Assembly (NCBI RefSeq): GCF_018139625.1
Contig: NZ_JAGSOH010000040.1
Coordinates: forward strand, 1-54,434
Length of the DNA stretch: 54,434 bases
Direction: 5' to 3'
Source of the DNA: Actinospica acidithermotolerans
Lineage (GTDB): Bacteria; Actinomycetota; Actinomycetes; Streptomycetales; Catenulisporaceae
The notes beneath the pieces were generated by a model that was given only the letters and a program-made list of their open reading frames with translations, had not been told where the DNA came from and made no database searches. Below, one piece after another: positions 1-8,870 of the stretch. Position 1 is the first letter of the stretch; every line of letters begins with the position of its first letter. The translations under genes were made by a program, and so were the position numbers.

Positions 1-615
1 CCCGCGCCCCCGCCCGCGCCGGCTCAGGCACCGCGGGTCGCCGCGGCACAGCCGCCGGATCCGACCCCGGCCGGCCCCGTCAAGGTGCTGCCGAACCAGA
101 CCCAGCCGCTGCCCAAGCACCAGATCTGGTCGGAGTACGGCGGCGAGTGGCATCCGCTGAACATCGAGTCGAAGGAGACGTACGCGGTGCGGACCGGCGC
201 TCCGTCGGCCGTGCTGTTGATCTTCTTCGCCGCGCTGAGCATCGGCGGACTGATCGTCTCCAAGCAGGAGGGCACGTCGTCCGGCGTGCTGCCGTTCGCC
301 GTGTTCGGCGCCCTCCCGCTCGCGCTGCTGGTCGGCGCGGGCGCGAACAGCCTGCGGCGCCGGAACCTGCCCAAGCGCGCCGTCGTCCGCGGCCGGGTCG
401 CGAAGCTGTGGACGGTCAAGCACAGCAGCGGCGAGTCGGAGACGACGTACTACTACTGCGTCCTGGACGTGGGCCGGGCACCGGCAAGCGTCCGCCTCAA
501 GGCCAATCGGGCCCTGTACGGACGCTTGCAGGTCGGAATGGAGATCGAGGTTCTGGTGAACCCGCGCGCGCGACGGATCAAGGACGTCCACTTCGCCCCG
601 CCGGCGGCCGACTGA
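1..615 (+). CDS. DUF3592-like membrane protein, 5' end outside window
   Basis: The frame is open from base 1 and reads as a Pro/Ala-rich stretch, so the gene probably starts upstream; an internal GTG at 85 would give 176 residues. Two hydrophobic segments (about residues 35-55 and 65-85 counted from that GTG) are followed by a soluble part with a VVRGRVAKLW strand, a YYYCVLDV strand and an LQVGMEIEVLVNPR segment. This resembles DUF3592-type proteins, which have two membrane helices and a small beta domain. Biochemical function is unknown. The stop codon lies inside the loop of a hairpin at 600-627. The convergent neighbour is an amino-acid permease. Confidence 0.6.
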   Translation, partial: PAPPPAPAQAPRVAAAQPPDPTPAGPVKVLPNQTQPLPKHQIWSEYGGEWHPLNIESKETYAVRTGAPSAVLLIFFAALSIGGLIVSKQEGTSSGVLPFAVFGALPLALLVGAGANSLRRRNLPKRAVVRGRVAKLWTVKHSSGESETTYYYCVLDVGRAPASVRLKANRALYGRLQVGMEIEVLVNPRARRIKDVHFAPPAAD

Positions 616-627
616 GCGGCCGCCGGC
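600..627 (+). terminator. Hairpin terminator containing the stop codon
   Basis: An 11-bp perfect stem (600-610 with 617-627) closes a 6-nt loop that carries the TGA of the preceding gene. There is no T-tract, as is common in high-GC actinomycetes. It lies between convergent genes. Confidence 0.5.
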
Positions 628-645
628 CAGGCCTCGTCGACGCGG

Positions 646-2364
646 CTAACTCGACGGACCGGCCGCCGAGGTGGGGTGCTCCAGCCCGCTGATGTCCTCG
701 GGAGCGGTCTCCGCGGTCGCGCCGATCTGCGCGTTGACGTCTCCGATGTACTCGTGCGCCTCGGAGTCGGGCAGCCGGACCGCCAGCGCCCAGTAGTAGA
801 TGACCAGGCTGAACGCAGCCACAAGCACCAGGTCCACCCACTGCGGATCGGCGTTGGTCGCGCCGCAGACGGTCGTCGAGGCGGGGCCGCCCGAGCAGTA
901 GCGGCCCTGCCAGGAGAGCAGGCCGATGCCGATCAGGTAGACCGGCAGCCACTGCGCGGAACGCCAGTCCAGGTGCGGCAGGTGCGGGTTCAGCTTGAAC
1001 ACGAAGTTCAGGCCGATCAGCCCGTAGCCGATCAGGATCGCGTACGCGAGCTTCTGCAGCGTGTCCCAGCCGGACCAGTAGATGATCAGGCCGGAGACGA
1101 CGAAGGCGAGCGGCGACCAGAAGTCGCCCGCGCCCAGCTTGAACGGCCGGTAGCGGGAGCCGTCCTGCTTGCGCAGCGCGCCGAAGGCCAGCGGCGCTCC
1201 CGCGTACATCAGGACGCTCGCCGAGGTGACGAACCCGACCAGCGACTTCCACGTCGGGAACGGCAGGAACGCGATGCAGCCGATCACGAAGGCCACAAGC
1301 AGGCCGAACCACGGCACGCGCCGCGCGTTCGTCTTCTCGAACAGCTGCGGCACGTAGCCGTTGCGGGACAGGCCGTAGGACACCCGCGAGGAGGCCGTCG
1401 TGTAGATCAGGCCGGTGCCGGACGGGGAGACGATCGCGTCGATGTACAGGATCGTGCTCAGCCAGCCCAGGCCGAGCAGCGTGGCCAGTCCGGCGAACGG
1501 GCCCGCGTCGCCCTTGAAGGACAGGTTCGCCCAGCCGTGCGCGAACGACGAGGCCGGCAGCGCGGCGATGAACACGACCTGCAGCATGATGTAGATCGCG
1601 GCGCCGATCAGGATCGAGCCGATGACGGCGCGCGGGATGTCCTTCTGCGGATGCCGGGCCTCGCCGGCGAGCTGGTCGGCCTGCTCGAAGCCGAGCAGGG
1701 CGAACATGATCCCGCTGGTGGACACGGCCGAGAGCACGCCCTCCGAGCCGCTCGGGGCGAAGCCGCCGGCGCCGAAGTTCGAGCTGTTCCAGTGCGTGGA
1801 GGCCAGCACGACGATCACCAGGACCGGCACGAAGACCTTCCACCAGGTCGCGGCCGAGTTGGTGTGCGCCAGCCACCGCACGCCCAGGAAGTTGATGATC
1901 GTGAACAGGGCCATCAGGCCGATGGCGACCAGCAGGCCCTGCCAGGTCAGCGTGCCGTTGTCCTTCTGCAGCCAGCCGAGGTGCACGGACGCGTACTTGA
2001 TCGTCGCGTAGACCTCGATCGGCGCGACGGCCACGGCCTGCAGGTAGGAGAACCAGCCGAAGGACGCGCCGGCCACCGAGCCGTACGCGTAGTGCGGGAA
2101 CCGGCCCGTGCCGCCCGCGACCGGATACGTGCCCCCGAGCTCGGCGTGCACGAGGGCGAGGATGATGATCGCCGCCGCGCCGATTCCCCAGGACACCAGT
2201 GCGGCGGTACCCGCGGCCTGAGCCGCGTACAACGCACCGAACAACCAGCCGGATCCGATGATCGAGCCCACCGATGCCCAGGTCAGGCCGATGAACCCGA
2301 TCTCACGCTTAAGGGCGATACCACCGGGCTTCGCGCCCGGTGCGTTGAGCGAAGACGACGCCAT
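646..2364 (-). CDS. APC-superfamily amino-acid permease
   Basis: The 572-residue polytopic protein has about 12 hydrophobic segments and the APC helix-1 signature GSIIGSGWLFGA near the N terminus. It should import amino acids in symport with protons; general resemblance is to aspartate/glutamate-type APC permeases, but the substrate cannot be read from sequence. I chose the ATG at 2364 over the one at 2376 because GGAG lies 6 nt before it. It is transcribed away from an acyl-CoA dehydrogenase gene, with a terminator-like repeat between them, so it is probably its own unit. Overlapping ATTAC/GTAAT half-sites sit just upstream. Confidence 0.85.
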   Translation of the reverse strand: MASSSLNAPGAKPGGIALKREIGFIGLTWASVGSIIGSGWLFGALYAAQAAGTAALVSWGIGAAAIIILALVHAELGGTYPVAGGTGRFPHYAYGSVAGASFGWFSYLQAVAVAPIEVYATIKYASVHLGWLQKDNGTLTWQGLLVAIGLMALFTIINFLGVRWLAHTNSAATWWKVFVPVLVIVVLASTHWNSSNFGAGGFAPSGSEGVLSAVSTSGIMFALLGFEQADQLAGEARHPQKDIPRAVIGSILIGAAIYIMLQVVFIAALPASSFAHGWANLSFKGDAGPFAGLATLLGLGWLSTILYIDAIVSPSGTGLIYTTASSRVSYGLSRNGYVPQLFEKTNARRVPWFGLLVAFVIGCIAFLPFPTWKSLVGFVTSASVLMYAGAPLAFGALRKQDGSRYRPFKLGAGDFWSPLAFVVSGLIIYWSGWDTLQKLAYAILIGYGLIGLNFVFKLNPHLPHLDWRSAQWLPVYLIGIGLLSWQGRYCSGGPASTTVCGATNADPQWVDLVLVAAFSLVIYYWALAVRLPDSEAHEYIGDVNAQIGATAETAPEDISGLEHPTSAAGPSS

Positions 2365-2412
2365 GATCCACTCCATTGGGAATCGGCCCGCGCCGAAACG
2401 CGGGCAAAGCGT

Positions 2413-2438
2413 ATTACCGTAATGGAGCGAGTCATTAC
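2413..2438 (-). promoter_or_regulatory. Candidate operator/promoter of the permease gene
   Basis: Three overlapping half-sites occur: ATTAC-C-GTAAT (2413-2423) and GTAATG-N8-CATTAC (2419-2438). They lie about 50-75 bp before the permease start, in an A/T-richer patch that also offers -10-like hexamers on the minus strand. The regulator is unknown. Confidence 0.35.
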
Positions 2439-2526
2439 ACCGAAAATCTAAGCGAACTCATACAGAATGCAAAGGGGGCGACGCGCCGAACGGCCGCCCC
2501 CGTGCGGCGAGCGGAAGAAAACGTTA

Positions 2527-2596
2527 TGGGGCCGTGACCAGCGCAAGTACCTCCGCACTCGCCTCGGCTCCCGCCGCACCACTGGTCACGGCCCCA
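2527..2596 (-). terminator. 15-bp inverted repeat with 40-nt loop
   Basis: A perfect 15-bp repeat (2527-2541 with 2582-2596, core GGGGCCGTGACCAG) starts 37 bp past the acyl-CoA dehydrogenase stop, read on the minus strand. The position suggests a terminator. The 40-nt loop is long for an intrinsic terminator. Confidence 0.45.
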
Positions 2597-2632
2597 CGGC
2601 CGCGAACGACTTCGCGCATTACGCCGCCCGGC

Positions 2633-3808
2633 TCAGCCCTTCAGCAGCTGCCGGGCCATGACGACCCGCTGCACCTGGTTGGTGCCCTCGTAGATCTGGG
2701 TGATCTTGGCGTCGCGCATCATCCGCTCGAGCGGGTAGTCCTGCGTGTAGCCGTAGCCGCCGAGCAGCTGGACCGCGTCGGTGGTGATCTCCATCGCGGC
2801 GTCCGAGGCGAAGCACTTCGCTGCGGCGCCGAAGTAGGTCAGGTCCGCGTCGTTGCGCTCGGACTTGGCGGCGGCGGTGTAGGTGAGCTGGCGCGCGGCG
2901 GTGAGCTTCATGCCCATGTCGGCGAGCATGAACTGCACGCCCTGCAGCTCGGCGATCGGCTTGCCGAACTGCCGGCGCTCCTTCACGTACTGCGTCGCGT
3001 AGTCGAGCGCGCCCTGGGCCACGCCGACGGCCTGCGCCGCGATGGTCACGCGGGTGTGGTCCAGCGTGCGCATGGCGGTCTTGAATCCGGTGCCGGGCTC
3101 GCCGATGATCCGGTCGCCCGGGATCCAGACGTTGTCGAAGTAGACCTCGCGGGTCGGCGACCCCTTGATGCCGAGCTTCTTCTCCGGGGCGCCGAAGGAC
3201 ACGCCCTCGTCCGCCTTCTCGACCACGAACGCCGAGATGCCGCGGGTGCCGATGCCCGGCTCTGTGACGGCCATCACCGTGTAGTAGTCCGAGACGCCCG
3301 CGTTGGTGATCCAGCGCTTGACGCCGTTGAGGCGCCAGCCGTCACCGTCCGGCACCGCGCGCGTCGTCATGCCGCCCGCGTCGGAGCCGGCCTCCGGCTC
3401 GGAGAGCGCGTACGAGAACATCCCCTCGCCGCGCGCCACGGGGGTGAGGTACCTGCGCTTGAGCTCCTCCGAGCCGGCGAGGATCACCGGCATCGTGCCC
3501 AGCTTGTTCACCGCCGGGATCAGCGACGAGGACACGCAGGCGCGGGCCACCTCCTCGATGACGATGCAGGTCGCGAGCGCGTCGGCCCCCGCGCCGCCGT
3601 ACTCCTCCGGGATGTGGATCGCGGCCATGTCGGCGGCGTGCAGGGCGTCGTGCGCCTCCTGCGGGTACCGGGCGTCGTGGTCGACGGCCGCGGCGTACGG
3701 CGCGATCTTGCTCTCGACGAGGGCCCGCACGGACTCGCGCAGCAGCTCGTGCTCTTCCCGGACGGCGTAGAGGTCGAATTCCTGGGTCACGAGGCCCATG
3801 TTACTCAT
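2633..3808 (-). CDS. Acyl-CoA dehydrogenase
   Basis: This FAD-dependent dehydrogenase of about 390 residues should oxidise an acyl-CoA to the 2-enoyl-CoA and pass electrons to ETF. Family features visible are FSYALSEPEAGSDAGG (FAD/substrate loop), RWITNAG, and the C-terminal IYEGTNQ whose Glu is the usual catalytic base. The frame extends 23 codons further upstream, but homology begins at about QEFDLYAVREEHELLRE, so I place the start at ATG 3808; ATG 3799 is an alternative. It is divergent from the UDP-sugar dehydrogenase and is a separate paralogue of the enzyme at 42863. Acyl chain preference is unknown. Confidence 0.88.
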   Translation of the reverse strand: MSNMGLVTQEFDLYAVREEHELLRESVRALVESKIAPYAAAVDHDARYPQEAHDALHAADMAAIHIPEEYGGAGADALATCIVIEEVARACVSSSLIPAVNKLGTMPVILAGSEELKRRYLTPVARGEGMFSYALSEPEAGSDAGGMTTRAVPDGDGWRLNGVKRWITNAGVSDYYTVMAVTEPGIGTRGISAFVVEKADEGVSFGAPEKKLGIKGSPTREVYFDNVWIPGDRIIGEPGTGFKTAMRTLDHTRVTIAAQAVGVAQGALDYATQYVKERRQFGKPIAELQGVQFMLADMGMKLTAARQLTYTAAAKSERNDADLTYFGAAAKCFASDAAMEITTDAVQLLGGYGYTQDYPLERMMRDAKITQIYEGTNQVQRVVMARQLLKG

Positions 3809-3870
3809 CGGTAGCGAAAACTGAAGAGGCGTGCCCCGGACGGCCCCGCTGCAAGGTTGCAGAACACCCC

Positions 3871-3900
3871 CTGACAAGCTTCATACTGCATCGTTACATT
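3871..3900 (+). promoter_or_regulatory. Candidate promoter of the UDP-sugar dehydrogenase gene
   Basis: CTGACA (3871-3876) and TACATT (3895-3900) are separated by 18 nt. Transcription would start near 3907, too close to use the TTG at 3910 and therefore favouring the GTG at 3940. Confidence 0.4.
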
Positions 3901-3939
3901 GGTGCACGGTTGCATTCGGTGGAGAAGGGTTGGGCAGCG

Positions 3940-5283
3940 GTGAAGCGCATCACGGTGATCGGCACGGGGTATCTCGGCGCGGTGCACGCCGCCTCCCTGG
4001 CCTCGTTGGGATACGAGGTGCTGGGGATGGACGTGGACGCCGAGAAGATCGCCGCGCTCGCGGCCGGACGCCCGCCGTTCTTCGAGCCCGGCTTCGACGA
4101 ACTGCTGTCCGAGCAGGTCGCCTCGGGCCGTCTGACCTTCACGAACTCGTACGCCGACGTCGCGGCCTTCGGCGGTGACGACCGCGCGAACACGGTCCAC
4201 TTCGTCTGCGTGAACACGCCGCAGCGCAAGGGCGAGTACGCGGCCGACACCGCGTACATCGACTCGGTGATCGACGGCCTGGCGCCGCTGCTGGACGTGC
4301 CCACCCTGATCATCGGCAAGTCCACGGTCCCGGCCGGCACCGCCGCCCGGCTCACCAGCCGGCTGCGCGCCCTGTCCCCCGCGGGCGACGAGATGCGCCT
4401 GGCGTGGAACCCGGAGTTCCTGCGCGAGGGCTACGCGATCGAGGACACCCTGCGGCCCGACCGCCTCGTGATCGGCGTCCAGGACGAGGAGTCCGAGGCC
4501 GCGCTGCGCGACGTGTACAAGCCGCTGACGGACACCGGCATCCCGCTGCTGGTGACCGACCTGGCCACCTCCGAGCTGGTGAAGGCGGCGGCCAACGCGT
4601 TCCTGTCCACGAAGATCTCCTTCATCAACGCGATGGCCGAGGTCTGCGAGGCCGCCGGCGCCGACGTGATGCTGCTGTCCAAGGCGCTCTCCTTCGACCC
4701 GCGCATCGGCGGGCGATTCCTGGTGCCCGGCCTCGGCTTCGGCGGCGGCTGCCTGCCCAAGGACATCCGCGCGTTCATGGCCCGCGCCGGGGAGCTCGGC
4801 GCCGACCAGGCGCTCGCGTTCCTCAAGGAGGTCGACGCGATCAACATGCGCCGCCGCGCCCGCACCGTCGACCTCGCCCGCGAGCAGTGCGACGGCTCCT
4901 TCCTCGGCAAGCGCATCGCCGTCTGGGGCGCCGCGTTCAAGCCGGACACCGACGACGTCCGCGACTCACCCGCCCTGAACGTCGCCGCCTCCATCCTGCT
5001 GCAGGGTGCGCAGGTCACGGTCTACGACCCGAAGGCGAACGACACCGCGGCCAAGAACTTCCCGACCCTCAACTACGCCGACAGCGCCCTCGAGGCCGCC
5101 CGCGGCGCGAACCTGATCCTGCACCTGACCGAGTGGCGCGAGTTCCGCGAGCTCGACCCGAACGCCGTCGGCGAGGTCGTCGCCGAGCGCCGCGTCCTCG
5201 ACGGCCGCAACGCCCTCGACTCCGACCTGTGGCGCGCCGCCGGCTTCACCTACCGCGCCCTGGGCCGTCCGAGCGCGGTGTAG
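3940..5283 (+). CDS. UDP-glucose/GDP-mannose 6-dehydrogenase
   Basis: The 447-residue NAD-dependent enzyme should oxidise a UDP-hexose twice to the uronic acid, supplying cell-surface polysaccharide precursors. The sequence shows the Rossmann motif GTGYLG (residues 8-13), NPEFLREGYAI, FLSTKISFINA, the catalytic Cys at 271 in FGGGCLPKD, and the C-terminal FKPDTDDVRDS. I chose GTG 3940, with AAGGG upstream, over TTG 3910. UDP-glucose is the likeliest substrate, but GDP-mannose and UDP-ManNAc dehydrogenases share these motifs. No glycosyltransferase is adjacent. Confidence 0.88.
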   Translation: MKRITVIGTGYLGAVHAASLASLGYEVLGMDVDAEKIAALAAGRPPFFEPGFDELLSEQVASGRLTFTNSYADVAAFGGDDRANTVHFVCVNTPQRKGEYAADTAYIDSVIDGLAPLLDVPTLIIGKSTVPAGTAARLTSRLRALSPAGDEMRLAWNPEFLREGYAIEDTLRPDRLVIGVQDEESEAALRDVYKPLTDTGIPLLVTDLATSELVKAAANAFLSTKISFINAMAEVCEAAGADVMLLSKALSFDPRIGGRFLVPGLGFGGGCLPKDIRAFMARAGELGADQALAFLKEVDAINMRRRARTVDLAREQCDGSFLGKRIAVWGAAFKPDTDDVRDSPALNVAASILLQGAQVTVYDPKANDTAAKNFPTLNYADSALEAARGANLILHLTEWREFRELDPNAVGEVVAERRVLDGRNALDSDLWRAAGFTYRALGRPSAV

Positions 5284-5346
5284 CGGCGCCGGACCAACCG
5301 CGCACAGTGTGACGGCGAGCGGTACCGATCCGCTCAACGGCTCAAC

Positions 5347-5404
5347 CGACAGCCTCCCCGGTCGTCTCTTCATGAGAGAGTCAAGACAACTGGGGAGGCT
5401 GTCG
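5347..5404 (+). promoter_or_regulatory. Hairpin that sequesters the Shine-Dalgarno of the DUF4232 gene
   Basis: CGACAGCCTCCCC (5347-5359) pairs perfectly with GGGGAGGCTGTCG (5392-5404) across a 32-nt loop; one G-U pair (5360/5391) extends it. The GGGGAGG ribosome-binding site at 5392-5398 is entirely inside the 3' arm, 11 nt before the ATG. Translation may therefore be gated, or the repeat may be a DNA operator. Confidence 0.55.
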
Positions 5405-5409
5405 CATTC

Positions 5410-6108
5410 ATGGAACTCAGCAGGAAGATCGCCATAGCGACGCTGGCAGCAGCCGTGCTCGGAGGCACAGCCGCGTGCACCGGCTCATCGACGGCCGCGA
5501 CGGGCACGAGCTCCGCCTCCAGTGCCGCCGGCAACGGCGGCACGCAGACCGGCGCCGCGTCCTCCGGCACCTCGACGGCGTCGGCATCGACGGGAGGCGG
5601 GGCCGGCGCGTCCTCGACGGCCGGCAACTCGAACACCGGATCGGCCACGACGCAGGCTGCGGCGGGCGGCACGGCCGCCTGCACCGGCTCCCAGATCAAG
5701 ACCACCCTGGGACGCGAGGGCGCGGCCATGGGCCACCGTGTCGAAGCGCTGATCTTCACCAACACCAGCTCGCAAACGTGCACCCTGCAGGGCTATCCCG
5801 GCGCCGCAATCGTGAGCGGCTCGACCGTCCTGCTGAACGCGACCCGCACTCTCAACGGCTATGCCGGCGACGAGCGCCAGCTCACCAGTGCTCCGCTCGT
5901 CACCCTGAAACCAGGCGCCGTCGCGTCCGCCAACATCGAGTGGGTCATCGACAACGGCGAGACCTGCGCCGCCAACGGCACGGGCACGCTCGAGGCCACC
6001 CCGCCGAACACCAAGACCACGACGGGCCTCGGGTCCCAGACGACGGGCACCCAGGGCATCTGCGCCGACTTCGAGGTCCACCCTGTGGTCGCGGGGACAC
6101 TCAGCTAA
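5410..6108 (+). CDS. DUF4232 lipoprotein
   Basis: The 232-residue product has a lipoprotein signal peptide with lipobox LGGTAAC (Cys about residue 23), so it should be lipid-anchored outside the membrane. A Ser/Thr/Ala/Gly-rich linker to about residue 90 is followed by a DUF4232 domain starting at ACTGSQIKTTLG, with the family's paired cysteines and LQGYPG. Such proteins are common in actinomycetes; function is unknown. The ribosome-binding site is buried in a 13-bp inverted repeat. The gene converges on purE. Confidence 0.85.
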   Translation: MELSRKIAIATLAAAVLGGTAACTGSSTAATGTSSASSAAGNGGTQTGAASSGTSTASASTGGGAGASSTAGNSNTGSATTQAAAGGTAACTGSQIKTTLGREGAAMGHRVEALIFTNTSSQTCTLQGYPGAAIVSGSTVLLNATRTLNGYAGDERQLTSAPLVTLKPGAVASANIEWVIDNGETCAANGTGTLEATPPNTKTTTGLGSQTTGTQGICADFEVHPVVAGTLS

Positions 6109-6204
6109 GGGAATCGGCCGCAGCGGAGCGTCAGTGACGGAGGCCGGGCCGACCGCCGATCGCGCGCGGTCAGCCCTGCCTCCGAAGGACCCGCCTACGG
6201 CCGC

Positions 6205-6726
6205 CTAAGCCTGCAGCGACGCCCGCAGCGCCGCGCCCTTGGCCTTCGCGAGGGCGCCCAGCCGGGTCTGGAACTCGCTCATCGCGGCCAGCAGGTCACG
6301 GTCCTGGGTTGCGAGGATGCGGGCGGCGAACAGACCCGCGTTGCGGGCGCCGCCCACGGCCATGGTGGCCACCGGGACGCCGGCGGGCATCTGGGCGATG
6401 GACAGGAGGGAGTCCATGCCGTCCAGGTACTTCAGCGGCACCGGAACGCCGATGACCGGCAGCGGGGTGACCGCGGCGAGCATGCCGGGCAGGTGGGCGG
6501 CCCCGCCGGCGCCGGCGATGATCACCTTCAGGCCCCGCTCGGCGGCGCGCTCGCCGTACTCGATCATCTCCTTCGGCATCCGGTGCGCGGAGACGACGTC
6601 CGCCTCGTACGCGATGCCGAACTCGTCCAGGGCCTCCGCCGCGGCGCGCATGGTGGGCCAGTCGGAGTCGGAGCCCATCACGATCCCGACCAGGGGGCCC
6701 GGCCCGCCTTCCATGGGTACGGTCAT
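6205..6726 (-). CDS. purE: N5-carboxyaminoimidazole ribonucleotide mutase
   Basis: The 173-residue class I PurE converts N5-CAIR to CAIR in de novo purine synthesis. It carries [13 protein letters not shown], the conserved SAHRMP loop with the catalytic His, [11 protein letters not shown] and PVIGVPVP. It lies 33 nt downstream of purK on the same strand, as a two-gene operon whose products act in succession. Two in-frame ATGs occur near the start (6726 and 6714); the first is taken. Confidence 0.95.
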   Translation of the reverse strand: MTVPMEGGPGPLVGIVMGSDSDWPTMRAAAEALDEFGIAYEADVVSAHRMPKEMIEYGERAAERGLKVIIAGAGGAAHLPGMLAAVTPLPVIGVPVPLKYLDGMDSLLSIAQMPAGVPVATMAVGGARNAGLFAARILATQDRDLLAAMSEFQTRLGALAKAKGAALRASLQA

Positions 6727-6759
6727 CGGTCTCGCCCGTCCGCCCGGATCACCGAAGCC

Positions 6760-7935
6760 TCACTCATCGATCTCGCCTCTCAGGTAGGCCGCCGCGTGGC
6801 GGGCGCGCTCGGCGCAGTCCTCGAAATCCTCGCCGAGCACGGTGACGTGCCCGATCTTGCGGCCGGGCTTGACGGCCTTGCCGTAGGTGTGGATCTTCAG
6901 CCCGGGGTCGCGGGCCAGGCAGTGCAGGTACGCGGGGTAGAGGTCCGGCAGGTCGAGGCCGATCACGTTCGCCATCACGGCGAGCGGCGCGTGCGGTGCC
7001 GGGGATCCGAGGGGCAGGTCCAGGACCGCGCGCAGGTGGTTCTCGAACTGGCTGGTCACGGCGCCGTCGATGGTCCAGTGGCCGGAGTTGTGCGGGCGCA
7101 TCGCGAGCTCGTTGATCCAGAGCCTGCCGTCGGCGGTCTGGAACAGTTCGACGGCGAGCATGCCGGTCACGTCGAGTTCCTTGGCGATGGTCAGCGCGAT
7201 CCGCTGGGCCTCGAGCGCGTGCGCCTCCTCGATGCCGGGCGCCGGGGCGTAGACCTCCCGGCAGATGCCCTCCTTCTGCACCGTCTCGACCACGGGGTAC
7301 GCCACGGCCTGGCCGTGCGGGGACCGTGCGACCTGCGCGGACAGCTCGCGCACGAAGGGGACCGCGGCCTCGGCCAGCAGCTTCACGCCGCGCCCGGCGG
7401 CCTCGTCGATCACCCGCTCGGCCGCCGCAAGGTCGTCGACCACCCACACGCCGCGGCCGTCGTAGCCGCCGCGGGTGGCCTTGAGGACGATCGGCCAGCC
7501 GGTGGACTCGGCCAGGGCGGCGGCGTCCGCCGCGGACGCCACCGGGGTCCACTCGGGGCAGGGCAGGCCCAGCTCGCTCAGCCTGGCCCGCATCTCGGCC
7601 TTGTCCTGCGCGTACAGCAGCGCGCCGGGACCGGGGCGAACGGGGATGCCGGTGGCGACCAGCGCGTCGAGGACGTCGGCGGGCACGTGTTCGTGCTCGA
7701 AGGTCACGACGTCGCAGCCGCGGGCGAACTCGAGCACGGCCTCCAGGTCGCTCGGATGGCCGGTGGCCACGTCCGGGATCACCTGGTTGGCGCAGTCCTG
7801 CGGGTCGGCGGAGAGCACGCGCAGCCGCAGGCCGAGCGCGATGGCGGCGGGCTGCATCATCCGGGCCAGCTGACCGGCGCCGATGACGCCGACCCGCGGG
7901 GCCGAGGGTCCGAGAGGGGGGTGATCCGGGTTCAC
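6760..7935 (-). CDS. purK: N5-carboxyaminoimidazole ribonucleotide synthase
   Basis: This ATP-grasp enzyme of 391 residues carboxylates AIR with bicarbonate and ATP to give N5-CAIR, the substrate of the downstream PurE. Seen are the N-terminal RVGVIGAGQLARMM, KATRGGYDGRG (ATP-binding), and ELAMRPHNSGHWT near the catalytic site. A TTG at 7944 overlaps a TAGGCT -10 hexamer, so I place the start at GTG 7935, 8 nt after that hexamer. This implies a leaderless message. Confidence 0.94.
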   Translation of the reverse strand: MNPDHPPLGPSAPRVGVIGAGQLARMMQPAAIALGLRLRVLSADPQDCANQVIPDVATGHPSDLEAVLEFARGCDVVTFEHEHVPADVLDALVATGIPVRPGPGALLYAQDKAEMRARLSELGLPCPEWTPVASAADAAALAESTGWPIVLKATRGGYDGRGVWVVDDLAAAERVIDEAAGRGVKLLAEAAVPFVRELSAQVARSPHGQAVAYPVVETVQKEGICREVYAPAPGIEEAHALEAQRIALTIAKELDVTGMLAVELFQTADGRLWINELAMRPHNSGHWTIDGAVTSQFENHLRAVLDLPLGSPAPHAPLAVMANVIGLDLPDLYPAYLHCLARDPGLKIHTYGKAVKPGRKIGHVTVLGEDFEDCAERARHAAAYLRGEIDE

Positions 7936-7943
7936 GGGCGTCA

Positions 7944-7949
7944 AGCCTA
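7944..7949 (-). promoter_or_regulatory. -10 element of purKE (leaderless)
   Basis: TAGGCT lies 8 nt before the purK GTG. No clear -35 is visible. Confidence 0.5.
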
Positions 7950-8124
7950 ACCGAAGCCGTTTCCCGGGCCGTTTTCATCCCCGTGTGCTTCAATTCGATA
8001 CTGGGCGAGGAGGCCCGCCCGCCGCTCCCGGCGGGCCGTGCGAGCGGCCCACCGGACGGAAAAGGCTCCGTCACAGGTCTGCTACGACCCGTCGCGCTGC
8101 GGCGGGTGCTCTAGGAGGAGCCGC

Positions 8125-8130
8125 TAGGCT
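8125..8130 (+). promoter_or_regulatory. -10-like hexamer upstream of the GtrA gene
   Basis: TAGGCT lies 43 nt before the GTG of the GtrA-family gene, giving a short leader that includes a weak AGGCAGG ribosome-binding site. Confidence 0.35.
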
Positions 8131-8173
8131 CGTATCACGAACCGCTCCCGGAATGTCAGGCAGGTAACCCACG

Positions 8174-8722
8174 GTGGCACTGGTCAGCGCTGTATACGGC
8201 AGAGTCGAACACCTTGTCCGCGAGGTCGCCAAGTTCGGCATCGTCGGCGGTCTCTCCTACATCGTCACCGTCCTGGTCAACTACGCGTACCTGTACTTCC
8301 AGAAGAACGACGAGCTCACGGCGTACATCGTGGCGAACATCGTCGCCACCGCGGTCGCGTACCTGGGCAACCGCTACTGGACCTACCAGGAGCGCGAGTC
8401 CGGCGGCACCCGCGAGATGGTCCTGTTCGCGGCCATCAACGGCGTCGCGATCGCGATCCAGACCGGCATCACCGCCCTCACCTACTACGTGATGGGCATG
8501 CACAGCCACCTGGAGATCTTCTTCTCGAAGTTCATCCTGGCCATCGGCATCGGCATGGCGTTCCGCTTCCTGTGCTACCGCACCTTCATCTTCCCGAAGG
8601 CGGAGCCGGCCCTGGCCGCGGACGAGTTCCAGTACAGCGAGCCGCTGCCGACCTCCGCGCTCGAGTCCGAGGCCCCCAAGTCCGGCTCCGGCGCCCTGCT
8701 CTCGAAGGCCAGCCGCTTCTAG
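8174..8722 (+). CDS. GtrA-family membrane protein
   Basis: The 182-residue protein has four hydrophobic segments (about residues 20-42, 50-68, 84-108 and 115-140) and the GtrA hallmarks KFGIVGGLSY at the N terminus and the YLGNRYWTY loop. GtrA proteins are thought to move lipid-linked sugars across the membrane or assist a polyprenyl-glycosyltransferase. A charged, Ser/Pro-rich cytoplasmic tail of about 45 residues follows the last helix. No glycosyltransferase is next to it; a terminator follows immediately, so it looks monocistronic. Confidence 0.87.
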   Translation: MALVSAVYGRVEHLVREVAKFGIVGGLSYIVTVLVNYAYLYFQKNDELTAYIVANIVATAVAYLGNRYWTYQERESGGTREMVLFAAINGVAIAIQTGITALTYYVMGMHSHLEIFFSKFILAIGIGMAFRFLCYRTFIFPKAEPALAADEFQYSEPLPTSALESEAPKSGSGALLSKASRF

Positions 8723-8756
8723 GGATTCCCGACACTCCGGTTCGTTCAGCATCAGG

Positions 8757-8780
8757 CCCCCGCACCCTCCGGTGCGGGGG
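8757..8780 (+). terminator. Intrinsic terminator after the GtrA gene
   Basis: CCCCCGCACC (8757-8766) pairs with GGTGCGGGGG (8771-8780) across a CTCC loop, followed by the T-rich tcgctttggttt. Confidence 0.75.
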
Positions 8781-8870
8781 TCGCTTTGGTTTCGGGTGGG
8801 GTCTTCAGGCCCGCTTCGGTGGGTTTTCAGGCGCGATCCCGTAGAGCGTCAGCGCGGGCCGCGCGCTCGC

